Shown: positions 36,366-47,189 of the stretch, one piece after another
Position numbering within the stretch: position 1 is the stretch's first letter
Layout: the number at the start of each line of letters is the position of its first letter
Translations under genes and position numbers: made by a program
The notes under the pieces: model-generated
The model's input: only the letters and a program-made list of their open reading frames with translations
Database searches by the model: none
What the model was told of the DNA's origin: nothing
Assembly: GCA_014898425.1 (NCBI GenBank)
Contig: RCSZ01000007.1
Coordinates: 1,178,001 to 1,242,000, forward strand
Length of the DNA stretch: 64,000 bases
From: Botryotinia globosa
Taxonomy: Eukaryota > Ascomycota > Leotiomycetes > Helotiales > Sclerotiniaceae
Direction of reading: 5' to 3'

Positions 36366-39013
36366 TCATGACATTGGAACATCTTCGTCGATGTTTACCC
36401 CAGAAGGAGCCCCAGTCCATTTGAAAACCTTGTAATGGAGTCTATCTTTGGCCAAAATCACTAATCTCTTCCTTTCGTCGTTGTTCTTGGAGCCAATTTG
36501 TGGTCGGATCATTATATATTCTGGGATAAATGACTCATCGACTGCAAATTCGATTTGCAAAAACCTGTCTATTACCTCTTCGTTGCTGAAAATGATTGCC
36601 TTGGAGCGACTTGCAGAGATTCTATGAGGTTGATATTTCATGTGGCCTCCACCTCCACTACTGTAGAATATACCGAGAAGATTGCACTTCCCTACAACCA
36701 TGTTAGTACCGAAAGATAAATATTGATTAAGCCTTACCGTCGGCCTCCCATAGCAAGAGTATGGTCTTTTCGTCCAAAAATTTAAGATCCTTGATGTGCC
36801 CATTGCCAAGCTGCATGATAGAAGAACTTGTGCTGCGCACAGAGCTGATACCATTCTCGATGAGAAGCTCAACCTGAACAACTTGGACTATTTCCTAGTT
36901 AACTAAGCCCTAGGCAAATAAATGAGTAGTGTATTGACTGACCTTGATTCAAGAAATCTTTTGGCACAAAGGCGACATAGCCATGGCATGTGTTACGGTC
37001 CTAAAATGAATCAGCGATGGGCTGCAAAAATCATAGTAACAATACTAACAATTATTGTCATCTTCATCTCGACAGACACATCTTTGTGAGCCATGCCTAG
37101 TTCGCTCGCCTTACCGAAAAGGACGTTACTCTTTTCGGCATCTGCAATTTGAGTAAAGATACTAGTCGCTTGGGTCCTCAAATACTTGCATAGGAAACCC
37201 ACTTGCGGCAGAGTTTTTCTATATTTGAGACCTTGCTCTTGCTTTTCCAACTGTCTTGTGAGCAAATCAAACATTTGAGCGCCTTTCCCTACGTGCGCAC
37301 TTTCTTCCTCGTAGTATTCAGGTTTAACCTCGCCTATGAAAGCTGCTAGAGGGCTATTGGTCATTACTGTTTGAATGTACAGTAATACCTTACCGTGATC
37401 AATTTGAGCCTCTTTATCGCCATCATCATTTTGCGAAGACACATCAGATGCGAGCCTATCTATCTCGTGACGAAGCCAAGCAGAAAATGAAGTAAAAAGG
37501 TCGAGCTCATCTACTACTTGAAGTAAAATCTTGGCGGAAACAAGATGCAGAGACGCGATCGTATCCATAATCGAAGTTATTTGAGCACTGGAAAAGCCCA
37601 ATGGAGAATCCGAGCCTTGAAATTTGGCAATTCCATTCAATCGGCTGAGAATGACCGAACAACGATCTAGGGCTGGAAGCATATTCTCATGAACTAAACG
37701 GCGGAGGTTTTCAAGACCTGATACCACGGCTTTGTCCCATCTTTTATGACCCTAAAAATTCAGTACATCTCTGCGAAAAGTAGAAAAAGCAAACTTACTC
37801 TTTCTGTCAGTTCGTCTACAAGCCATTCACGCACAACTGGAAAGGTATGGCCAGTTGCAACTGAATGATAAAGTGCCTGTACAATATCTCGATTCTCTTG
37901 TTCAGCAAGGGTTTCATTAACGTTTCGGAGGAACCTGCTGGGCAATTCTTGGGTTGACTTCCATTCTGCAAGCATGAGACAATGTATTTGGTTGATGTAT
38001 CTAAGAAGGTTCTCTAAAGCTGTTGATCGCGATGCAAGGATGGACAGATATTCGCTAGAAGCTGACAAGAAACGAAGATCCATTGGGACGAAATAGATCC
38101 TTTCTTCAGATTCGGTGGTTTTCATGAGCAATGCATGAGTCGAATATAATTTATGGGATGCATGTGAGATAAGGTATGCCGGGCGTCTCTGAACTATGAC
38201 TGGGGATTTGAAAGATCCTACAACAAAGGAGTCGTAGATGCTCAGATAGATGTTGCCTTCCTTCGTCCCAACCACCATGACATCGGCCACGTCATTATCT
38301 TCAGGATCGAAGGGACGGAAAAGTGCATCTAAAGAAGACCTGGAGCTAAAAACTTCATCTCTGGCGTAAAGTAATAAGTCAGAGTTCCCAAAAGAGAGAA
38401 TGATAATGAAAGACACACTTACGAGGTTCCTCCTGCAGGGAGCACACTTAGCTTTGGCAGGCTAGGTTCAATGTCAAGGAGGGCAAGATCTTTTGGCAAG
38501 TCCAAGACGGCCTTCTCTGTTGGCAGTTCCTTCTCATCCTCCAATATTTTCTTTAATGTATCTGGAACAAGCTTTGATGCCTTACTCTCAACTCTTCTAC
38601 CAATTGTATTTGAACTCCAACCCATGCACGTGACGCCTGAGAATTCCTGATCATCTGAAGTTGTGGAGAAATGGTGAACCACCTTTGTACTCTCTGCCCC
38701 TATGAGGCGTACAGATCCATCACTCCAGGCGATTGCTAGCAATTGGCCTGCAAAGCTATCAGCACGACATTATCGATGGCTGGGGATGTTCGGTACCATT
38801 TGGTTTCCAATTAATATTTTCAACACGAAGAGTATTGACTTTTTGTGCAGCCCCATAAACTCTCTGTCCATTCAAACGGTAGATTAAAACTTGCTGGTCT
38901 GTGCTACCCAATGCTATCAAGTCCATTGACGGACAATACACGAGCAGTTTAGGATTCACCGTTTGATGCAAAGTTTTCTCGCCGAGCAGCTCGAGACGCT
39001 TGACTTCCACCAT
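36366..39013 (-). CDS. APC4: Anaphase-promoting complex subunit 4
   Basis: Scaffold subunit of the APC/C ubiquitin ligase that triggers mitotic exit. Seven exons: 39013-38797, 38747-38423, 38345-37799, 37751-37050, 37000-36943, 36881-36738, 36691-36366, giving 772 residues. N-terminal WD40-like blades (NPKLLVYCPSMDLIALGSTD, GQLLAIAWSDGSVRLIGAES) are followed by the long-helical APC4 domain (ENLRRLVHENMLPALDRCSV), then a C-terminal beta region ending VPMS. The acceptor before exon 6 must be the AAG at 36882-36884; the nearer TAG at 36895 shifts the frame into a stop after a few codons. Exon 5 encodes DRNTCHGYVAFVPKDFLNQ. Family call rests on layout and sequence style, with no catalytic motif to confirm it. 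Confidence 0.87.
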
Positions 39014-39433
39014 CTTAACCGCTGGAATAAAAGTGCATCTGAGACAGAAGGATTTTATCGATAAGGTGGCTGTTTTTACATTGCCCAGTAGCTGGTTGAT
39101 AGTTTTACAAAAACTACGCGTTGTATAAATATCCACATTGTTGTAGTGAGTACGTAAGCGAGAGTTACAAAACGCTCGTTCTTTCCTTCTATCAAAATAC
39201 CTGAGCAGATATCCTTACCTGCGTCGTGCTGAACTGAAAATTTCAATTTAAGATGTACATTGTTTTTGATTGTGCAATACTGCAGAGTGATCATGCAAAA
39301 CATTCCGCAAAAGATTATAAAATATCAATAAGTTTATATTCTACGGCCAGGAAAACAATAAAGATCATGGATTGCCATCCATCCTACGCCATGCACTTCA
39401 ATCAGATCCCATTCGTTTTCTGCATCCATTTTC
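39014..39433. promoter_or_regulatory. APC4 promoter region
   Basis: 420 bp between the APC4 start and the end of the COPI delta gene, both on the minus strand. A+T-rich; nothing else recognised. Confidence 0.4.
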
Positions 39434-41192
39434 TTACTCCACAAGATAAGAATCAGCGACCGACTTGATATCCTTTGAAAAATCTACGGCCTCGTTCAGT
39501 TCTAATAATGTGACATCGGTAACCTGCATAACTGTTAGTATCCGATTGCCATTGAAGAGGTCGGGTATAACTTACATCAACATCAATGAAAGGCTTCGTT
39601 TTAGCAAATTTAATCTGCATTGGGAAGAAATCATTCTCATCTGCACCCTGGACTTCGAATTCAAAAGAGCCAGCTCCATTAGAGGAATCTACAGATCCAA
39701 TCGTCCATTCAAGGCTATCCCCAGAGACTTCATACGTTGCGTCGAAGCTAGATACTGCAGGCTCGCTCGAGGCGTATGGAATAGTAACGGTAACATCCTG
39801 AAGAGAATCCTCTCCTGTAAGCTCATATTCTACAGTAATGTTGAGAGGATCGCCTTGTCCACCACCAACAACCCAAACAGTGAATTGAATTGGTAAAGCA
39901 CTGCTATCATCTGTCTTTGGTTGAGCTCTCCATCTTAGGACACCAACCGAATTATTGACAGGGAAGCCCTTTGAAACATTGCTCATTTGGATGGTTTTGG
40001 ATCCATTGAACGCTCCTTTATCAACATTTGGATGTGTGCGGAATTGCACTCCATGACTCTGGTTGGCAACGATATCTAATTTGACTTTGGTAAGTGTAGG
40101 GTCTGAGATCCTCAAGTTCAAATCTCCCTTAACCTCTAAGGAATTGAGTGATCCATCTCGAGATAATCTGGCATTGATCGACTCCGAGATAGTAACGTGG
40201 ATAGCATCACGGTCCATTGCGGAGGGAGTGTGAGAGGGTTGTTCGGCAGCAGCTGGTGTAGGATGATTTGGAATAAGTGGCGATGAAACAGTTTCTTCTA
40301 CTTCAGCACCCATATCTCCACGGACTCTTTCAAACATGTCTGTAGTCTTCGACTTCTTTCCCAATTGCATTCCTTTGCCTTTCGGTGCGCTAGCCCTGGG
40401 AATTGTCAGTGTCAGCGATCTAGCAGAGACGATAAAATAGCCTACTTGAAAGTTTTATTTTTGGCTGCTTCATATGAATCATAGGTTTCGGTGTTTGCGG
40501 ATTGCGTAGGTGGTGTGTATGTGGGATACTGTGGCCTACTTGGTATAGCACTTCTACCACTCCTTGAAACCTCCTTGCGCTGCATTTCCAATTGCTTTGC
40601 TTTGCGCTTGCGCTCTTCGGTAGCCTCGAGTTCTTTATTCTGAGATACCAGTTAGCTGATTGCCTGGGAATGCACATGCACATAACCTACTCTTGAGATA
40701 ATTTCCTGTATCCTTTCTTCATGACTCTCCATCTCCAAGAATGTCTTGATTTGGCTAATTGTAAGGTTTTCCCTATATCCAAGTGTAACAATCTCGTCAA
40801 ATGCACTAAGCAATTCGTATGCATTCTTTAAAATCTCCCTCTCATCCAAGGTTTTGCATGTGCTAGTGACAACCTGCGCGAATAGGTGCAAGGAATCGAT
40901 ATCTTGTAAGATGTTGGATTGCTTGTTCGTGATGAGGACCATGTATAATTCGTCCAGTGGCTGGTACACAAATCGCACATTATCTTGCTCCACCGTCGTA
41001 TGTTGAGTTCCAGAATCAGCCAACTTTGGAAAGGATGCTAGAAGAGCTTCAATTCTGGACCTTTGCATTTCGCGAAACTGCCTGGAGAGGACAGCTTTTC
41101 CCCCCCGGGTGCAAATCGAAGCTGCTAAGACAACCTGTGAGTTTGTTAGCGAAATAGAAAACAGCAAAACATTAAATAGAGTGGCGCACCAT
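39434..41192 (-). CDS. RET2: Coatomer subunit delta (COPI)
   Basis: Delta subunit of the COPI coat that drives retrograde Golgi-to-ER vesicle traffic. Five exons: 41192-41190, 41134-40691, 40639-40446, 40395-39576, 39523-39434, giving 516 residues, normal for the family. The N-terminal longin-like part starts MVVLAASICTRGGKAVLSRQ and contains ERIQEIISRNKELEATEERK at an exon junction; the C-terminal mu-homology domain spans about 265-516 (IHVTISESINARLSRDGSL, GVLRWRAQ, LPIQFTVWVV) and ends ADSYLVE. The first coding exon is only the ATG: the reading frame upstream of the acceptor at 41135 has no better start, and ATG followed by GTGCGC gives exactly the family's MVVLAAS N-terminus. Confidence 0.95.
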
Positions 41193-41761
41193 TTTGAGTA
41201 AATGTCGAGTAACTACACCTTTTTCAGTGCTGTCAGTGAGTTTCAATGTAGACAGTTCAGATCGTATTGCAATGTGTAGATCGGACAGTGAGCCAAACAA
41301 TGTTCCGACATGGATCCACACGTGATAGCTAAGCTAAAATGGACGCTAATTTAGCTTTAAGCCGTATGAAGCTCCAAAAGCGCGCTACCGTACTCTCATC
41401 TTTCACAAGGGTTCCCAAATTATCCAGAAGGACATCAACTTATACTCAACACTCAACACTCAACGACAAGTAATAACAAGTGTGTTCAATCTAATTAATA
41501 GTTTGACGTTTGGTGGTATTTCAAATCCTTGATTCTTTGCTCATTTGTCCGACATTCCTTTGTCTTATCCATCCCCACTGCAAATTAAAACCCTTTCACA
41601 TTTACTGTTACACGCGGAACCAAGAAATCGACCATATCTTATGCCTGACAGCATTTTTCAAAAAACCAACCTTACACGCCTCTATCAATAATCCCCTTTT
41701 ACTATTGTTGACTTGAAATCAAATTCAGGTTTTCTACCCAACGCTGTGAAGCCACGAACTC
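41193..41761. promoter_or_regulatory. Divergent promoter, RET2 / acidic protein
   Basis: 569 bp between two divergent start codons. It includes the short direct repeats ACTCAACACTCAAC near 41451. No recognised consensus. Confidence 0.4.
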
Positions 41762-44736
41762 ATGAGTGTGTCGAGTCTTGCACACCCAACATTTCATACA
41801 ATGGTGGATGACAGCATGGAGATAGCTTCCGAGCATGGGCACAATACAGCTGAGGAAGACATCGATATCGATATCGATCTCACTACTGGAAATGTTGACG
41901 AAGATGATATTCTAGATGATATCGATGCAGATGCAGATGCAGACTTCGATACCAATATTACCGATGTACCCGCACATGAGACGGACGATCTGATGGTCGA
42001 CGATGACGGTGATGATGCATCATATCATATGGAGGATGCAGACTTACTCGAGGAGGAAGCCGATGATCACGTCATGGAACAGGAGCCTGCCGTCTTGTCG
42101 TTCGCCACCGATGAACCTTCCGACACTTCTTTTACTGAGCTACACGCCACAGAGTCAAATTTCGTGGGTACTGGCACTTCCGATCAATTTTGGGACGAAC
42201 CCCAAGAGGTACATCAGCAAAATGAAGTTATGAATGCGCAAGAGATAGAAGTAAATATACATGGGTCAGAAACCGTAGTCGACAACGGTGCCGATAGTAC
42301 AAAAAATTCAGATTCCAAGGACTCCAAGGAGTTTGCACCTATTTCATTTCCTCATCCGTCCACTGATGAAGACCCACAATCCAATAGCCCACCAAACCCC
42401 AACTACGATGGCACTACTCAAGAAGAACTTGAAAACAATGTTAATGAGCCACTGAACCCCAACTACGATAGCACCACTCAAGAAGAGCTTGAAAACAATT
42501 TTAATGAGCCGACAAATTCCATCGAGGTAATTGATTCAAATATATATGCGGAGGATGGGGAACAACTTGGCTTGAGTACTGCATCTGCTGAAAGTGACCC
42601 AACCGATCTCAATTCACATACCAAAGGACAAGAGCAAGAGCAAGAACAAGAGCAGTCAGATTTGATCACAGTCTCTGCGGGAAGTGGCTTGATTGACACG
42701 AATGATGCTACACTCGAGTCTACGAAAGATTCGGAGCATCAATATCATGCTCGTGGAATAGTAGTCAAATACAATAACCGAAGTTATCCATTGATCAGGA
42801 AGTCTTCCACAGATCACCCTAACGATTTTTTCTTCGAAGATTCCTCTGTAGTTGAGAAAACGTTGAATGAGTTTTGCTCCGAGATTCGTAAAGTCCTCGC
42901 AGAGGAGAACTTGCCCCAAGATGACAAGATTAGCCTGGTAATAGAGGAGCTTCAATTAGTAATTGAAGAGGTGAGTCTTGATGATACCCCACCTCCTTTT
43001 TTTTTTTGCTAACTTTCTCTGCAGACGCAACTCACAAGCTATCCTCCTGACTTGAGCTTAGGCCAGATCATTCGCCTATATGAACAACTAGTCAACAATG
43101 ACGGCACTGGAGGAATCCCCCCTTTGAATCTGAGACTCGTTATCCAGCCTACTGGTCCTGATAGATTTTCAACGCTCTCAAAAGGGGCCGCTGAGGGCAA
43201 GGGACTACTTGACTATGTGACTTGGGACGCCGAAAGTGAGGATGATCCGACCGAGTTCGGAGATCAGACGGAACATTATGACAGCGAATCTTCCCCCAAC
43301 GAGTACAACACCGAGCTCGAGGATGGAGAAAAGTCTATCAAAACCATTGATACACATGACGAGAACTATGATCCTGGTTTCAATCATGACCAACCAAATC
43401 AAGACGTAAATTCGACCATTTCAGCCAGTGCTGAAACTCCTCAAGTGGAGCAGGAGGGCAAGCAAGGAGAGGTTGGAAACCAAGAGTCAGTAGTAACAAC
43501 GGATCGCAAATCACCTGAAACTTCGGAACAGGTCAACAACGAGACTGAAGAAGATGGGGACTTTATCGATTATGAAGATGAAGAGGACTCCGAGAAGCCC
43601 TCGGGCGATGGAGCTCTGAAGTCCGAATTGCCTGAGGCCAATGAGAGTAGGCTACACAACGGTAGATACACCGATTTTAACTTGCTATGCGTTTTCCCTG
43701 ATATCTGTTTTTGTTTCACTTGTAATGATATTGATCTAACTGAACGTCAATCGGTAGCAGAAGAGCATCCTCGAAAGCTAGTCTCCAACAAAAAAGAGAA
43801 TGGTTCTGATGAACTAGACGACCAACTTGGCGACGAAACGGCCCATACTGATGAAGCTGTACCACCCAAGGAAACCTTTGACGACGTAGAAAGCGACATT
43901 GACTACGAAGAAGAGAACGCCGATAATAAGTTCGACGGCGAGGAAGAAGACGGAGCAGTACCGAATGACACTGAAAATGCAGAGGATGAGATCGACTTGA
44001 ACGCCACAAATGACGAGGATCGTGAGTATGCCTCGTACGAGGATAATAACGAAAACGAACAACACGAAGATGAGAAAGGCCTTGAATTAGCAGATAATAG
44101 ACCAGAAGTACCTTGCGATGTTAATGAAACCGAGCAGAATGGAGACAGCGAAGCTTTAGATCTTGCGGATCATACTCTGGAAATAAATAACGTGGAAATT
44201 AGTTATGACGACGATGTTGGAGATGGACAGCAGCAGAATTTCGAGGGAGACGAGTTTGATTTAGGTGTTGACGACGAAGAAACCGAGTTCCTCCAAAACT
44301 ACCAATTAGACGATGACGACACTTTCAATGATAACGAACTCCTGAATATGTCTGTGGGCGAGGTTATCTCCAATAGAAATGCTACCTTCGATGACACAGC
44401 AGCCGAGACAGACAGCGCTACATTGAGCAATGCTTCGATCGCCGAAGCCCAGGCAACGAAGCTTAATTTCGATAATGGACAAGACCAAGAAGACGAGATC
44501 GATTACGATGAAGACGAAAATGAAGAGAATCCCCCATCTCTAGTAGTTGCTCCTCAGCCTCCAACTCCAAAGTCAAATGATTCACCCATTTCGACCTCAG
44601 GGAAGAGGCCCAGAGCTGATGCAGACTTCGAAGATGGCGATGGATTGAACATAAATGGTGAGTATTTTTTGAATTCTCTCAACCGATTCAAGTATTGTGC
44701 TAATATTGAATAGAAGCTAAGCGAATCCGCTCATGA
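41762..44736 (+). CDS. Very acidic conserved protein, function unknown
   Basis: I do not recognise this protein. Exons: 41762-42970, 43025-43661, 43758-44657, 44714-44736, giving 922 residues. Most of it is Asp/Glu-rich and probably disordered. One ordered-looking island lies at about residues 325-450, spanning intron 1: RGIVVKYNNRSYPLIRKSS, then VEKTLNEFCSEIRKVLAE and LGQIIRLYEQLVNNDGTGG, LNLRLVIQPTGPDRFSTLS. The tail ends EAKRIRS. The low-complexity acidic arms suggest a nuclear or histone/nucleic-acid-associated role, but this is inference only. Intron 2 (43662-43757) is 96 nt, has no stop and would keep frame if retained; it was called an intron because it encodes a Cys/Phe/Leu-rich stretch unlike its surroundings and has donor, CTAAC branch site and TAG acceptor. 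A later in-frame ATG at 41801 is an alternative start. Confidence 0.8.
42393..42512 (+). repeat. 60-bp coding tandem duplication
   Basis: Two adjacent 60-bp units in the acidic gene encode near-identical 20-residue repeats, each containing NPNYD, TTQEELENN and NEP. The units differ at a handful of bases, several silent, so the duplication is not brand new. Confidence 0.85.
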
Positions 44737-45681
44737 TTCCAACATCCATGCCATTGCAATTATTATTTGGTTCACACGGCATTTCTACTTGACTTGTCTA
44801 GTGTTTATCATTCTGATTATGTTCGCTTCCTCAACGTCGTCAAAGTTTTCTTATCGACTCTGTTTGACAGCTTACAGATGAATTATTCGACAACAAATTG
44901 GTGATTCGGGACAGCCTCGACACTGAACCGATCACAAGGAGAATCACTTCAACCGACAATTTCATTAGGTAGGTCTTTATAGGTATGATGATGTTAACCC
45001 CTTCTAATATTTCTCCACCCCCTAATTTCCCCCCTATTCATGTGATACAATTCAATTTCGCTCTCAAAATTCTAGCAACTGGTTCTATTGCATATGGAGT
45101 GCAGTTTAGTGGCCGTGGTGGGATTTTTAGGAGATCAAAATCTGGAATACATGAATGGAATTTTCTATGGAGTTGGGGGTTCACAAGATATGTATATGCG
45201 CGATACCCCTTGACACAAGATGGTTTGGATTTCGTTGGTATGCAATTTAATGGAAAGCATATGGATGGAAAACGACTGTGTACTTTGGAGCGGTTGCCGT
45301 TTGCTTTGTGAGGGGTCTTGAAATTTGGCTATCTAGTTCGTAGGTGGTAAAAATTTCTGTTGCAAAATAAAAGCGCATTCATTATATTGTCTATGATTCA
45401 AAATCTCATGAACTGACCTGAAGGTACAAATTTGAATTTTTTTCATTGTCAGGATTTGACTCGGACATTGAAAAGGAATCCGTTGTTGGAATTTAGCTCG
45501 GACATTCATTAAATTCACTTCAATATTTGGATTTAATCCAGACATTGAGAATTCTAAGGATTCCAATCTTCAAACTTTATTGATCCTCCATATGCAATTC
45601 CAATAGCTTTTTTTATACCAAGAAGCTAGTCAATCCATCCATGGATAAGTTTGTAAATTATCATGGACAAATCTAGCCACT

Positions 45682-45726
45682 TTTACCACTTATAACACTT
45701 ATACCACTTATACCACTTATACCACT
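45682..45726 (+). repeat. 9-bp tandem repeat TATACCACT
   Basis: Five consecutive 9-bp units, the last three identical (TATACCACT) and the first two variants (TTTACCACT, TATAACACT). Non-coding. Confidence 0.85.
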
Positions 45727-46356
45727 TAATAATACACCTCAAGCTGGGTACTGGGTAAGCATTCCTTGCTGGAAGAATTTGATGGCACAGCCTCATAGAC
45801 CCATTGCGTGCGCGTCAAAGATCCCTACAATACGACTTTGAAGTTTTAGCATATCCGAATCGTTTCTTTCACACCAACCAACACGAAGGAAATCAACTGA
45901 GCTACAACTTTCAAGTGAACGTAGAGTTTTGATAGTGACCGCAGAATCTCAGATCTACATGGCCCTATGGAGTATTTGTAAGTGGTATACCTGTTACAAA
46001 ACATTTTCATATAGCATAACGAGTAGGGAAGAAAAGGGGCCAAATTCGCCAAAATCATTCTTGAATTTTGAGGGCAAGGGTGTACAGTATAATATTTATA
46101 ATATAATAGAACGGATACGCATGGTAGAGCATACTACCTAGGTAGGTACGGAAAGTAATAAGTATACTAGGTAGTATATTGATGTTGATATTGATATTGA
46201 TATATATAATATCTACGTTCTCACGAATGAATGACTTTACTAAAATCCAATCCAATTTTGTTTTCCTGGAGTTCTCCGTGTACTAAATTTAGAGGAACTA
46301 TACCTGCCCAGGGTAGAGTAACAGCTAGCTAGACCTACCTACCAACTACCTAGCCT

Positions 46357-46845
46357 GTCCAGTGTCCAGTGTCCAGTGTCCATTCTATGAACCACTCAAC
46401 CCACTCAACCATTCATTCATTCATTCAATCACTCAAAGTAAATGAAAATGAAAATGAAAATGAAAGAAAGACCTTGACTTTTTGTAGTTTCATCTCTCTC
46501 TTTCCAACTACCTGCCGCTTGTTTGAACAGTAAAGGTACAGCCAGATAGTGCTACCCAAATCGCAAATTTTCCACCATTAGAACTTTCTAAATCAAACCT
46601 CACTTCCAGCTCCCAGCTCCCAGCTCCCAGCTTCCAGCTCCCAGCTCCCAGCTTCAAACTTCAAACTCCAAACTCCAAACTCCAAACCTCGACCGACCTC
46701 CAAATTTCGAACATCCGGAAGTTTATAAACAGTCATCCCACATTGCCAAGAACTTTGTGACTTCAATTATCCAATATTTCGAAATAATCCTTCAATCCGC
46801 TCGTTGGATTTCATTCATTCATTCATTCATCCATCCATCCATCCA
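46357..46845 (+). repeat. Cluster of short tandem repeats, several with 7-bp period
   Basis: Within 490 bp lie GTCCAGT (7 bp, about 3.7 copies, 46357-46382), ATTC (46411-46428), AAAATG-type hexamers (46441-46465), CTCCCAG/CTTCCAG (7 bp, about 7 copies, 46604-46652), CTTCAAA/CTCCAAA (7 bp, 5 copies, 46653-46687) and ATTC/ATCC tetramers (about 46811-46845). The two adjoining heptamer arrays look related, with one grading into the other. They precede the NIPA gene by 350-830 bp. Confidence 0.85.
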
Positions 46846-47189
46846 ATAAATCACCATTAAATTAGAAAAAATATCATTCATTATTTGTTGCCTCGGTCGA
46901 CAGGCATTCGAACTACAGAATTATCACTAAAGCTAGGGGTGAAACTATCTCATGACAATCCACGTCGACTTGCGATCATCACACTCAACAATTTTGCGAA
47001 GAACGCTCTTCGGCGATAATTAGACTCAAAGAAGTCACACGATTTCGTTGCGCCGATTTATACACTTGCGCTACCCTCACTTTGATATCCTTACGAGGTC
47101 TTTCGTGAGCGTGTGCTCAAAGGCTCAACACATCAAATAAACACCTTGCAACACCGCTAGAAGGGAAACCTCAACTCTGCGCAGTCAGG

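Larger units (their letters stand above)
44737..47189. other. Repeat-rich intergenic stretch before the NIPA gene
   Basis: About 2.45 kb between two genes on the plus strand. It begins with the presumed 3' region of the acidic gene. It then shows a 9-bp repeat at 45682-45726 (TATACCACT-like), A+T-rich DNA near 46090-46210, and a cluster of simple repeats at 46357-46845 (listed separately). No protein-coding frame is recognisable. The last part should contain the NIPA promoter and leader. Confidence 0.5.

Noticed and set aside
36882..36942. Shorter APC4 intron 5 ending at the TAG at 36895
   Set aside because: That junction shifts the frame and meets a TGA within about nine codons; the AAG acceptor at 36882-36884 keeps the conserved frame.
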